Notes: a model not told the origin generated them from the letters alone. DNA of 10,301 bases from RGIG529 sp963929765 (GCA_963929765.1 CAWVKD010000091.1:1-10301); one strand, 5' to 3'; positions 1-7,375 are shown, counted from the first letter of the stretch. Translations and numbers: made by a program.

Positions 1-156
1 GATCAGGTATGGAGATCACCTATAAACCATGGGCTTCACAATATTCAAGTCTGCACCGCCCGTGTACGACAGAAGTTAGAGCAACTCTGCCAAGGCAAAC
101 ATTACATAAAAACCATACGGCGAAAAGGATATCAATTTTCTCCCTCTGCAGAATAA
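1..156 (+). CDS. Response regulator, OmpR/PhoB type, C-terminal end only (5' end outside the window)
   Basis: Frame 1 is open from the first base and encodes 51 residues before TAA at 154-156. The residues fit the end of an OmpR/PhoB winged-helix DNA-binding domain. There is a recognition-helix-like stretch (NIQVCTARVRQKLEQL) followed by the wing hairpin HYIKTIRRKGYQF, which corresponds to the family signature 'YIkTVrGxGYrF'. The receiver domain and most of the DNA-binding domain lie upstream of the window. By family, it would be a cytoplasmic transcription factor phosphorylated by a histidine kinase. The nearest kinase on the same strand starts at 1847, but an opposite-strand gene lies between, so pairing is inferred and not shown. 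The segment is too short to name the subfamily. Confidence 0.85.
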   Translation, partial: DQVWRSPINHGLHNIQVCTARVRQKLEQLCQGKHYIKTIRRKGYQFSPSAE

Positions 157-160
157 AAAA

Positions 161-185
161 ACCGCCCTGGGTTTTCCAGGACGGT
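161..185. terminator. Rho-independent terminator, shared by convergent genes
   Basis: A 10-bp stem (161-170 with 176-185, one G-T wobble) closes a 5-nt loop. Read on the minus strand it is followed by a run of T from the A-run at 155-160, so it is a good terminator for the minus-strand gene ending at 203. Read on the plus strand it begins 5 nt after the response-regulator stop but is followed only by an A/T-mixed tract, so termination in that direction should be weaker. Confidence 0.85.
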
Positions 186-202
186 AAAATATTTAAAATA
201 TG

Positions 203-1819
203 TTATTTCTTTTTGCGAAATGGTCCAATACCTGCAACAGCTATACCAATCACAACGCAAATCCCTAACCCTGCGGCAACAAACAATATTTGAAGGAAAA
301 ACGGAATGGTTGAGGGTATCTCTGCCTGTGTCATTTCTTCCAGCGGACCTGACACAATGGGTGATGCGGAAGGAGCCATGTTCCCTGACTCCGGGGTAGA
401 ATCCTGCTTCTGGCCATTTTCTGTTTCGTGTATCAGATCTGCCTCTGATTCCGTTTCTTTTTGTGCTCCCGATAGAGAACCTTTTTGCCATTTCCACCCC
501 CCTGTTTGATCGGATGCATCCTCTGGATGCAATGAGATGGTCGGCTGGCTATCTGGTTGTTCTGGCTTGCGATCAGGTGGACTCACCGAGGTGCTTCCAC
601 CGCGATTGCCGCTTTGGTCATCACTGTCTTCTGTTGGCATCAAAACCCCATCTGAAGCCCAATATTTCTCCTGCCATGGCTGGGCAGCAACGATTCGGAG
701 ATAGCGCGGGGTATTATCTGGAAAGAAAAAAATACAAGTTATATCACCTTGATCATTTGAAGAAACTTCAAATTCAGACCATCGACTCCACGTCTTTCCT
801 CCATCTGTGGATATTTCCCCCCAAACTTCAGCATCTTCTGGCAGTGAAAGTACTGTCAGACCCGCTGTGCAAGCCATTTCACCACTCCAATGCGTTTTGG
901 TGATAACAATTTGTTCCGGTCGATACCAATGTACAGATAGGGTTAAGGGTCGGACTGAAGTCAATATTTCTCCTTTTTCATCTAAAAAATACCCATTGAG
1001 TGTCCATTCTCCTGTGGTCCGGCCATCATATCCACTCATATCCCAACGAAGCGGAATTTCCTTTTCCTCCTCTATCCCTTGATACTGTAGATAAGTTTTC
1101 AGCGTGGTTGGCAAAAGCTCTTCCACCAAAACACGCCCCTCTTCCAGCCAAAGATCCTCTGGCGAATGCGAAAGATTATTCACTGTAGGTGGCGCCCATT
1201 GGATGAGAGAATCTTCCAAATCTGTCATGGTCAAAATCACTGCGCCACCAGGCTCTTGCACAATCAGTAATTCCTGGCTTGATGTCTCTAAAACCACATC
1301 TGTCAACTTCAGTTTTCCGCCTGGTTTTACAACAATCAATCCACCCAAAGATCCCCGGATCACTGGACTGGCCTCTCCTGTACTTCCAATGGAAAGTGTT
1401 CCAATATGAAGAGTGCCGCCGGCTTCTATCACAACCTGCCCTGTTATTTCGATTGTCAGATCTCCAGGATACATACCTTCCGGTACAGCAGCACCTGCAA
1501 ACGCCGAGGATATGGTTGTATAACTGCGGATCTCTCCTTCTTTGATGGTGCAGCTATCCAAGGTTACCGTGTAAGACTTTGTGGAAGAATCTCCCTGGTC
1601 CGATGACGGTATCGTAGGAGCCACAAGGGAAATGAATGTCCAAAGATTGGATTTAGACAAGGTTTCCGTTAGTCCTATGGTATCTTTGGATACCATCGAA
1701 ATGGCATGTGATGGAAGTTCTGCCGCTTCAGCAGAAAGGTTCTCTCTTTTATGTAATACCAACATCAATATCAATATGCAAATTCCAAAAACAAAGCTTT
1801 TTCTATATAATAGATGCAT
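203..1819 (-). CDS. Secreted, C-terminally membrane-anchored protein of unknown function
   Basis: 538 residues. I place the start at the ATG at 1819, not 16 codons upstream, because AGGGGG (1827-1832) sits 7 nt before it and the hydrophobic leader then begins directly. Residues about 7-23 form a signal peptide, with a possible cleavage site near LSAEAAE. A beta-rich stretch with repeating 'xxGGxLxIxxL/V' turns follows (roughly 90-200), suggesting a beta-sandwich or beta-helix. A second folded part contains DGGKTWSRWSE. A Ser/Pro/Asp/Gln-rich spacer of about 100 residues comes next, then a C-terminal membrane helix (about 507-530) ending in FRKKK. There is no LPxTG sorting motif, so anchoring is by the membrane helix. 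The plan is ectodomain, wall-spanning linker, anchor. It diverges from the DISM histidine kinase by only 27 bp, so a sensory or partner role is possible but inferred. I do not recognise a named family. Confidence 0.85.
   Translation of the reverse strand: MHLLYRKSFVFGICILILMLVLHKRENLSAEAAELPSHAISMVSKDTIGLTETLSKSNLWTFISLVAPTIPSSDQGDSSTKSYTVTLDSCTIKEGEIRSYTTISSAFAGAAVPEGMYPGDLTIEITGQVVIEAGGTLHIGTLSIGSTGEASPVIRGSLGGLIVVKPGGKLKLTDVVLETSSQELLIVQEPGGAVILTMTDLEDSLIQWAPPTVNNLSHSPEDLWLEEGRVLVEELLPTTLKTYLQYQGIEEEKEIPLRWDMSGYDGRTTGEWTLNGYFLDEKGEILTSVRPLTLSVHWYRPEQIVITKTHWSGEMACTAGLTVLSLPEDAEVWGEISTDGGKTWSRWSEFEVSSNDQGDITCIFFFPDNTPRYLRIVAAQPWQEKYWASDGVLMPTEDSDDQSGNRGGSTSVSPPDRKPEQPDSQPTISLHPEDASDQTGGWKWQKGSLSGAQKETESEADLIHETENGQKQDSTPESGNMAPSASPIVSGPLEEMTQAEIPSTIPFFLQILFVAAGLGICVVIGIAVAGIGPFRKKK
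1783..1811 (+). promoter_or_regulatory. Candidate sigma-A promoter for the DISM histidine kinase
   Basis: A perfect TATAAT at 1806-1811 lies about 35 nt before the kinase start codon. A weak -35 (TTCCAA at 1783-1788, 3 of 6 consensus positions) is spaced 17 bp upstream. It lies inside the first codons of the opposite-strand gene. It matters because the kinase cannot be co-transcribed with the upstream response regulator unless transcription reads antisense through the whole intervening gene. The -10 is convincing but the -35 is poor, so the call is tentative. Confidence 0.4.
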
Positions 1820-1846
1820 TTTCTGTCCCCCTATGAGGTGTTTTTC
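1820..1846. promoter_or_regulatory. Divergent translation-start region, 27 bp, two ribosome binding sites
   Basis: Both ribosome binding sites of the divergent pair fit between the two ATGs. AGGGGG on the minus strand (1827-1832) serves the anchored-protein gene, and GAGGTG on the plus strand (1835-1840) is 6 nt before the kinase ATG at 1847. These sites decide both starts. There is no room for promoters here, so each transcript must begin inside the other gene, giving overlapping 5' ends. Confidence 0.7.
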
Positions 1847-3823
1847 ATGAATAAGAAAATCAGGCACAGCAATTTACTGCTTCTATTAGCCGTATTGCTT
1901 ATCGGATTTTTGATTTACAGTGCCCTATTTCGTCTAGACAACAAATATACCGCCTCACTCCCTGGCGGATATGGATATAATGTTCTCCAAAACAACCCCG
2001 ATCAAATTGCTTTTCTGGTAGATGGGTGGGAATATTATCCGGGCCAATGGCTAAACCCTGAAGATTTTAACCAAGGGGTCACACCAACCACCTATACCTA
2101 CATCGGTCAATATCCTAACTTTTCTGCACATTTAAACCATCCATATGGAACTGCTACTTATCGTATCCTGTTGCAAAACGATCATCCATCTATTGATTTG
2201 GCCCTTTACCTGCCTGAATTGCTGTGTGCCGGTCGAGTCTATATCAATGGTGTTTTGGTGGGCGAGCAAGGCAGCTTGTCCCCTTATACCCCACAGGTCG
2301 TAGACAGCATCTATTCGTTTACCGCCACAGGAAATACAGAAATCATCATTCAATGCGCCAATTATACCCATTATTACTCCGGCCTGTATTATCCACCGGC
2401 AGTGGGAACATCAAAAGCGATCTTCCAAATGCTGACAATCCGAATGGCAGTTTATGGCATACTATGTTTTGTCCCTCTGGCCATTGCGTTATTTAACTTG
2501 GCCCTCTGGGTTTTGAATCGGGATATGTTAACCCGATGGATGGGCCTTCTTTGTCTTTTCTTTTCCTTAAGAATGTCCTACCCTTTTTTTCATGCTCTAG
2601 GTATTTCTTACATACGTCTTCTTTATGCTTTGGAGGATCTTTGCGGAAATTTGGTATTGCTATGTGCTATTATGCTTGCAGGAAAATTGGCGGGCACTGT
2701 GAATCTCTGGTATCACAGGTATGTGGCTGTTCCTGCTGCTGCTAGTCTGTGTATTATCGCTGTTTTGTTCCCATTGTTCATTTTACCATACGCACCACTC
2801 TTCATCAATATTTATGGCTTTCTTCTTTTTATTTGGAAATTACTGACTGGCCTTTATTTGCTCTTTTTGGCCGGACATGCTCTTCAAAAAGATCAAGCAT
2901 TAGGACGTTATCTTCTATGCGCCGCAGGATTTTATGGCCTATCTATCGCTGCATCTGTGCTAACGGTCAACTATTTCGAACCCATTTGCGGTGCCTGGCT
3001 GGAGGAATACGGCGGATTTGCTCTTGTGGTAGGTTTCGCTGCTCTCATGGCCCTTCGAGGGGTGATGCTCGCCCGAGAAAATAAAAAGCTGACCCTTCAT
3101 CTTCAGGACGAGGTGGATCGCAAAACCCATGGAATGGAAATCCTCCTTTCAGAGCGCCGAGAGCTGCTGGCCCACTTGCTCCACGACTTGAAAAACCCCC
3201 TTGCTGCTTTGCGCTCTTACGCAGAGTTGGTACGCCTTGGCGGAGTGGCACTGGATCAAGAAACCGCCGGGTATCTGGATGCTTTGACAGAACGTGCAGA
3301 AGTTGTAGGTGAACGGTTTGACCTGCTTCAAGACTTCTCCAGAGGGGAACGAGGAATGTTTTATGCTGAGGAAATTTGCCTCAACACACTCCTACAGCAA
3401 TTCCATTCCAATAACCGATTGGACATTGAAATGTCTGGATTGACATTCCATCTCAAACTTCCAAAACAAGATGTGATCGTACGAGGAAACAAAGACCGTC
3501 TGGAAAGAGCTTTGGAAAATCTCTGCTACAATGCTCTTTCTTTTACACATGAAAATGGAACCATTACTCTTTCTCTGGAGCAGGAGGAACATTATGCAGT
3601 GATCTCTGTACAGGACACCGGTGCTGGTATTCATCCCCAAGATCTGCCCTATATTTTTAAAAGAGGTTTTACCCGTCGTTCAGATGGAAGCAACGGTGAG
3701 GGTCTGGGGCTATTTATCGTTCGCACAATTGCCTTGGAACATAACGGTTCAGTGGATGTTGTCTCCCAGCTGGGACATGGAAGCGTGTTTACGTTACGGC
3801 TGCCATCCATAGTAAAAGAGTAG
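1847..3823 (+). CDS. Sensor histidine kinase with 7TMR-DISM-like extracellular and seven-helix membrane region
   Basis: 658 residues. The start at 1847 is chosen for the GAGGTG site and because the hydrophobic segment (about 8-27) begins just after it. Residues about 30-200 form an extracytoplasmic domain of the DISM type (FLVDGWEYYPGQW near its start, a jelly-roll-like RVYINGVLVGEQG), a fold thought to bind carbohydrates or other small ligands. Residues about 205-400 contain a run of hydrophobic helices matching the 7TM part of 7TMR-DISM. The kinase core follows: H-box LLHDLKNPLAALR with phospho-acceptor His446, N-box ENLCYNA (Asn558, Asn562), G1 box DTGAG from Asp590, F-box FKRGFTR, and G2 box GEGLGLF from Gly617. 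All catalytic motifs are present, so it should be active. It would autophosphorylate and pass phosphate to a response regulator, possibly the truncated one at the window start. The stop codon TAG overlaps the edge of the palindromic element that follows. Confidence 0.93.
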   Translation: MNKKIRHSNLLLLLAVLLIGFLIYSALFRLDNKYTASLPGGYGYNVLQNNPDQIAFLVDGWEYYPGQWLNPEDFNQGVTPTTYTYIGQYPNFSAHLNHPYGTATYRILLQNDHPSIDLALYLPELLCAGRVYINGVLVGEQGSLSPYTPQVVDSIYSFTATGNTEIIIQCANYTHYYSGLYYPPAVGTSKAIFQMLTIRMAVYGILCFVPLAIALFNLALWVLNRDMLTRWMGLLCLFFSLRMSYPFFHALGISYIRLLYALEDLCGNLVLLCAIMLAGKLAGTVNLWYHRYVAVPAAASLCIIAVLFPLFILPYAPLFINIYGFLLFIWKLLTGLYLLFLAGHALQKDQALGRYLLCAAGFYGLSIAASVLTVNYFEPICGAWLEEYGGFALVVGFAALMALRGVMLARENKKLTLHLQDEVDRKTHGMEILLSERRELLAHLLHDLKNPLAALRSYAELVRLGGVALDQETAGYLDALTERAEVVGERFDLLQDFSRGERGMFYAEEICLNTLLQQFHSNNRLDIEMSGLTFHLKLPKQDVIVRGNKDRLERALENLCYNALSFTHENGTITLSLEQEEHYAVISVQDTGAGIHPQDLPYIFKRGFTRRSDGSNGEGLGLFIVRTIALEHNGSVDVVSQLGHGSVFTLRLPSIVKE

Positions 3824-3946
3824 GACAAAGGACTTGACATTTTTCAGTAAACTGTACCCCCTTATAAATGAAAAGATAAATCACGAAAAGGAGAAGAAAC
3901 GTCTGTGAAGCTTCTTCTCCTTTTCGTCAGTTTATCACTTTGTCCT
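3822..3946. repeat. 125-bp element with terminal and nested internal inverted repeats
   Basis: The ends are a perfect 9-bp inverted repeat, AGGACAAAG (3822-3830) and CTTTGTCCT (3938-3946). Nested inside are GATAAA (3875-3880) with TTTATC (3931-3936), and a 17-bp perfect stem (3883-3899 region against 3911-3927) described separately. The architecture resembles a miniature inverted-repeat element or the collapsed end of an insertion sequence. No coding capacity is visible and I see no target-site duplication. The left edge coincides with the kinase stop codon. It may equally be an elaborate intergenic RNA structure. Confidence 0.5.
3883..3927. repeat. Long perfect hairpin inside the 125-bp element
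   Basis: CGAAAAGGAGAAGAA (3884-3898) is perfectly complementary to 3912-3926, extended by an A-T pair at 3883/3927, around a loop of about 13 nt. The stem is purine-rich on one arm and pyrimidine-rich on the other. It is not followed by a clear T-run, so it is not a typical rho-independent terminator. It could stabilise the 3' end of the kinase mRNA. Confidence 0.75.
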
Positions 3947-3980
3947 AAATATTGCTTAGGTTATCAAATGGCTAAACCAA

Positions 3981-4021
3981 AAAAGCACTGCCTGCCGCAG
4001 AATGTGGCAGGCAGTGCTTTT
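3981..4021. terminator. Strong bidirectional rho-independent terminator
   Basis: A 16-bp perfect stem (3981-3996 with 4006-4021) encloses a 9-nt loop. It has a GC-rich core (GCACTGCCTGCC) and A-runs and T-runs at both outer ends. It works for the kinase transcript on the plus strand. On the minus strand it begins 2 nt after the stop codon of the M56 peptidase gene. It sits exactly where two convergent transcripts meet. Confidence 0.92.
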
Positions 4022-4023
4022 TG

Positions 4024-6774
4024 TCATGATCCTGAGAGGAGTCCCGCTTGCTCCAATGTGCGATTCAGTCCATCGATAAAAGCAGGACTACCAACTTCCG
4101 TATCTGTTGGAATCAAATTTTCTAACAGAATACGTTCTCCATTTTGAATGGCAAAAACCAAGTACGGACTTTCCTCACTGAAAAATCCTCCATACCATCC
4201 ATTCTCATCCACCCAAGTACCTCCTGCTAATGTGATTTCTTCTGGCGTTGATGTATGGAATTCACAAGAAAATGTATATAGTTCAATCTCCGGCCCATCC
4301 AAAGTCGTTAAGAAATAAGAAACCGGAATCATAGAAATGGAGGAAATTCTCCAATCGTCAAAATTCTGATCTTCCAAACCCCCTTCACTGCCAGATTTGA
4401 CAGATATGTAATAGCTCTCTACTTGCTTTTTTACTTTCTCCTTTACATCCTCGGGAACAGTGATCCCTTCTAATACATGATCTTCCATCTTTCGTTCGTC
4501 ACGATATAGGCTCAGATTCTGGCCATCAAAGTAGAGATAACGCAGAAATTCAGCCCTCGCTTCTCCCCAGCCTTCTACCACCATCAAACCAGATATTTTC
4601 AGATAACGCCCACCAGCATCCCATTCTGCTCCGCTCCACTCTTCTAGTTCCTTCCAGTGTTCTTCTAAAAGAAGAGGGAGATCAGCCTCATATAACTGGC
4701 CGTCTTTTTGGAATACAATCGACCTCTCCGTAACTAACTCTGAGATTCCATTCCCATCTAAATCATACTGTCCTGGTTGGGAACCTATAGTGCGGGCTAT
4801 TAGAAGCAAAGTTCCATCTTGCTGTATGGAATAATAATCACAAACATCAGAGTGGTAGGTTTCGTGGAAATAGGGAATGGCAATTCCTTGGTATCCAAAC
4901 AGATCATGGAAGAAAAAAGTGCGGTAGGCATCTGCCTGGTTGGGTAATTGCAAGAAGCAGTCTGCTTCCCAGGTCCCGCTACCTGATGCACTGTCATTCA
5001 CCACCGCTGCATATACATTGCCATCTGTAGACTGGTAGATACATATGACAGATTCTCCCAACTGGTAGTTTCCATATTGCTGTGCAAGGTCACCACTATG
5101 ATGCTCTATTGTAATGGCTGGTGGTTGGTAAGGCGTCAGTCCATCCAACGAAATGATACATTCTGGATCCCAATCAGGTAAGGCCGGTGGAATTTTTGGC
5201 ACATTCACGATACAATTAGAACAAAAATAATAACTTCCTTTTTGATCGTTTTGTAACGTAACACATTTCCATCCTTCACCGAAATATGTATCATAATAAT
5301 ATAAGGAAATTTGATCACCTTTTTGTTCTCCAGCTGTAAAGGTAACCGTCCCCACATAATTGGTATCGCCATGAAAATGGAAATAGATATCATTCGATTC
5401 TAAATAGGAAAAGTTCGACAAACCTACTCGCTCTGTTTCTTGCAAAGTTAGACCAGTGCAGGCAAGAAGCACAGCATCCATTTGTGCTGTTGTTAAGGAA
5501 ATGGCGGGACACGGTGGCTCTCCTTTAAACCCTTCCGCCTCTGCTAACAACTTCTCCAAAGAAACCTGATCCATTCCATTTTCCATTTTGGCAAACACGG
5601 TATTGCCATCGCCATTATAAAAAAGCTGGAAAAGATCTATTTCCTCTGGCTTTTCATAGAGAGAAGTGAGGAATTGATTGTGTATATTATACTGTCCGCC
5701 ATTGAAAAAGATTTCATTGAAATAGGTCAACTCCTGACCGTTCAAAGGCCTTGTTTCATTTGGGGAAGTAGATGGTATACTTGTGAAGGTGCAGGCACTG
5801 ACAAAAGCAGTCAGCATTGCTACAGCCAAAAGAGCTGCCACCATACTCTTTGGCTTTTTGGCAATACGAGTAATCCGATCTTTCATTTGACGTTTGCCAG
5901 TCGTCAACATATTGGTCGCCATCATCGGATTGACAGATCGCATTTGAACCAGCGCAAGCAGCGTCTGTCCATAGGAAAGACGATCTTTCTCTCCCAATCG
6001 TTTCAAAGTGCCTTCGTCACAGGCCGTCTCACAGTCATTTTTGGAAACAACAGCTGCTACCCACACCAGAGGATGGAACCAATATACCGTTAGACAGATA
6101 CACCGGAGCAAAGACCATAATGGATCCCAATGTCTGGCATGCGTCTCTTCATGAATCAATACATGATGCAACCAACGAGGGGATGTTACCGTAGCGGAAG
6201 TAACATAAATCGCTGGTCGGAACAGTCCAAACAAGCAAGGAGACGCCAAACAGTTGCAAAGATAAACTGGATAGTTGCATCCATCGATAGGATACGGCGT
6301 TCGATGTCGACGCAACATACGCCAAAAACGGAAATTAGAATAGAGCAATATCATTGCCATACCAATCATGCCAGTCCACCATACCCAAATCAGTACATCC
6401 AAAAGGCCCCATTGCCTTTCTCCTTTGGCAAGAAGAGCTTCCTCTTTTGACAGGACAGGATGGGCATTCCCTTCTCCTGGAGTTGCTTCTTGTTCGGTGG
6501 ATATCTGATCGATATAAGATGGTGTGCCTCTCCTTTCCATCCATGTCCCGGTCATCGAATGTTCCACTGATGTGATGATCGCTTGTTGTGTTTCCGACCC
6601 TGTATTCCATATAGAGATAGGCAACGCAGGCAGTCTCACAGGAATCAGCAATTTGATTAACACAAGTCCCCATAGAGCATACTGAAGTCTTCGCGGTATG
6701 GTGTTTCGAAAAAGGACACGCAGCACCAATAAAGCTATGATTAAAATCGAAGAAGTGATCACAATCTCTATCAT
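4024..6774 (-). CDS. BlaR1-type M56 family metallopeptidase with a large C-terminal sensor-like domain
   Basis: 916 residues. The N-terminal third is an integral-membrane M56 zinc protease. Helices lie near 3-22, 32-50 and 124-145. The zinc motif HEETH spans 208-212, followed by a hydrophobic helix and the downstream acidic motif CETACDEG (248-255), which should supply the third ligand. A fourth helix (about 310-328) ends in SAC-TFT. The remaining ~585 residues are extracytoplasmic and contain no visible penicillin-binding SxxK-type module. They include a GDTNYVGTVTFTAGE stretch and a calcium-loop-like DLDGNG near 670. By family, ligand sensing activates the protease, which leads to cleavage of the partner BlaI repressor. 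The start overlaps the blaI-type stop codon (ATGA, 6771-6774), with AAGGAGGAG 8 nt upstream, so the two are translationally coupled. Classical BlaR1 is about 600 residues, so the sensor part is roughly twice as long. The inducing signal is unknown. Confidence 0.92.
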   Translation of the reverse strand: MIEIVITSSILIIALLVLRVLFRNTIPRRLQYALWGLVLIKLLIPVRLPALPISIWNTGSETQQAIITSVEHSMTGTWMERRGTPSYIDQISTEQEATPGEGNAHPVLSKEEALLAKGERQWGLLDVLIWVWWTGMIGMAMILLYSNFRFWRMLRRHRTPYPIDGCNYPVYLCNCLASPCLFGLFRPAIYVTSATVTSPRWLHHVLIHEETHARHWDPLWSLLRCICLTVYWFHPLVWVAAVVSKNDCETACDEGTLKRLGEKDRLSYGQTLLALVQMRSVNPMMATNMLTTGKRQMKDRITRIAKKPKSMVAALLAVAMLTAFVSACTFTSIPSTSPNETRPLNGQELTYFNEIFFNGGQYNIHNQFLTSLYEKPEEIDLFQLFYNGDGNTVFAKMENGMDQVSLEKLLAEAEGFKGEPPCPAISLTTAQMDAVLLACTGLTLQETERVGLSNFSYLESNDIYFHFHGDTNYVGTVTFTAGEQKGDQISLYYYDTYFGEGWKCVTLQNDQKGSYYFCSNCIVNVPKIPPALPDWDPECIISLDGLTPYQPPAITIEHHSGDLAQQYGNYQLGESVICIYQSTDGNVYAAVVNDSASGSGTWEADCFLQLPNQADAYRTFFFHDLFGYQGIAIPYFHETYHSDVCDYYSIQQDGTLLLIARTIGSQPGQYDLDGNGISELVTERSIVFQKDGQLYEADLPLLLEEHWKELEEWSGAEWDAGGRYLKISGLMVVEGWGEARAEFLRYLYFDGQNLSLYRDERKMEDHVLEGITVPEDVKEKVKKQVESYYISVKSGSEGGLEDQNFDDWRISSISMIPVSYFLTTLDGPEIELYTFSCEFHTSTPEEITLAGGTWVDENGWYGGFFSEESPYLVFAIQNGERILLENLIPTDTEVGSPAFIDGLNRTLEQAGLLSGS

Positions 6775-7151
6775 GGCTCTTTCTCCTCCTTTGCCTTCTC
6801 TAAAATGGCCGAAAGTTCATCAATATCTTCTGGTGTTAGCGCTTTGCTACTGACCATAGCATTCATCATAACACCAAAACTGCCACCATAAACACGACCC
6901 AAAAAATGGGTGGTTGCACTTCGAGCAGCCTCAGACCGAAGAACACGGGCAAAATAATGTTTCGCTCGCACCCCTTCTTGATAGTCTACCATCCCTTTGG
7001 ACTCTAATCGGGCCAACATTTTAATAATGGTATGCTTGCTCCATCCCGTTTCCCCTTCCAAAGCCCGAGTTAGCTCGGTAATGGTCATCGAAGTATGATC
7101 CCAAAGGCAATTCATCAGCTTCCATTCCCCATCAGACAGATGAATATCCAC
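6771..7151 (-). CDS. BlaI/MecI/CopY-family transcriptional repressor
   Basis: 126 residues from a GTG start at 7151, which is the usual family length. AAGGAGG lies 7 nt before that GTG. The longer open frame upstream has no such site and would run through the promoter. The N-terminal winged helix is typical: LSDGEWKLMNCLWDH, then TITELTRAL, the recognition helix TGWSKHTIIKMLARLESKG, and a wing with DYQEGVRAKHYFARV. The C-terminal half (LTPEDIDELSAILEKAKEE) is the dimerisation helix. By family it binds as a dimer to paired operators and represses its own operon until cleaved through the action of the M56 partner encoded just downstream. Two matching operator-like dyads lie in its own promoter, supporting autoregulation. 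No classical target such as a beta-lactamase gene is visible nearby. Confidence 0.94.
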   Translation of the reverse strand: MDIHLSDGEWKLMNCLWDHTSMTITELTRALEGETGWSKHTIIKMLARLESKGMVDYQEGVRAKHYFARVLRSEAARSATTHFLGRVYGGSFGVMMNAMVSSKALTPEDIDELSAILEKAKEEKEP

Positions 7152-7174
7152 GTATAAGCCTCCTTTTTTTGGTA

Positions 7175-7218
7175 TACATTTGTCTACCCTTAGGTTAGCA
7201 AATAGGTAGACAAATGTC
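7175..7218. promoter_or_regulatory. Paired BlaI-type operators forming a 13-bp perfect inverted repeat
   Basis: ACATTTGTCTACC (7176-7188) and GGTAGACAAATGT (7205-7217) are perfect inverted copies 16 bp apart. Each arm is itself a near-palindrome: GACA-AA-TGTC at 7209-7218 and TACA-TT-TGTC at 7175-7184. This fits the family's TACAnnTGTA-type operator. One arm covers the -35 box and the other lies just downstream of the expected transcription start, with the -10 between them. This predicts tight negative autoregulation. A further partial copy (GACAAAT, 7233-7239) lies upstream. Confidence 0.75.
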
Positions 7219-7220
7219 AA
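7192..7220 (-). promoter_or_regulatory. Sigma-A promoter of the BlaI/M56 operon
   Basis: On the minus strand a perfect -35 TTGACA (7215-7220) is followed by a 17-bp spacer and the -10 TAACCT (7192-7197, 3 of 6). Transcription should begin near 7185, about 35 nt before the GTG start. The -35 overlaps the upstream operator-like dyad, so bound repressor would block RNA polymerase. Confidence 0.75.
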
Positions 7221-7311
7221 CCTAAAAAGAATGACAAATAGAAACAAATCATCTTTGCTACGCTCATGCACTCGATCACTCCCATATTTTCCTTTTATTC
7301 TTAAATCATGA

Positions 7312-7349
7312 AAAAGGGTGCTTTCTCTTGATAGAGAAAGCACCCTTTT
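7312..7349 (-). terminator. Rho-independent terminator of the lipoprotein gene
   Basis: A 17-bp perfect stem (7312-7328 with 7333-7349) closes a 4-nt loop. The minus strand continues with a short T-run. It lies 26 bp after the lipoprotein stop codon and separates that gene from the BlaI operon promoter, so the two minus-strand units are transcribed independently. Confidence 0.9.
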
Positions 7350-7375
7350 GAAGATGCATATGGGGTCCATATACA

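Noticed and set aside
463..903. 146-codon plus-strand open frame
   Set aside because: Antisense to the linker and ectodomain of the anchored protein, with no ribosome binding site and no recognisable features.
1814..1846. 11-codon N-terminal extension of the histidine kinase (ATG at 1814)
   Set aside because: No ribosome binding site precedes it, whereas the ATG at 1847 has GAGGTG 6 nt upstream.
1820..1867. 16-codon N-terminal extension of the anchored-protein gene (ATG at 1867)
   Set aside because: The ATG at 1819 has a good Shine-Dalgarno at the right distance and starts the signal peptide directly. The extension would overlap the kinase start and its ribosome binding site.
3834..3868. 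Promoter using TTGACA at 3834-3839
   Set aside because: The nearest -10-like sequence (TATAAA, 3863-3868) is 23 bp away, and no plus-strand gene follows before the terminator.
5674..6093. 139-codon plus-strand open frame
   Set aside because: It is a shadow of the M56 peptidase catalytic region on the other strand, with Cys/His/Arg-rich composition and no start signal.
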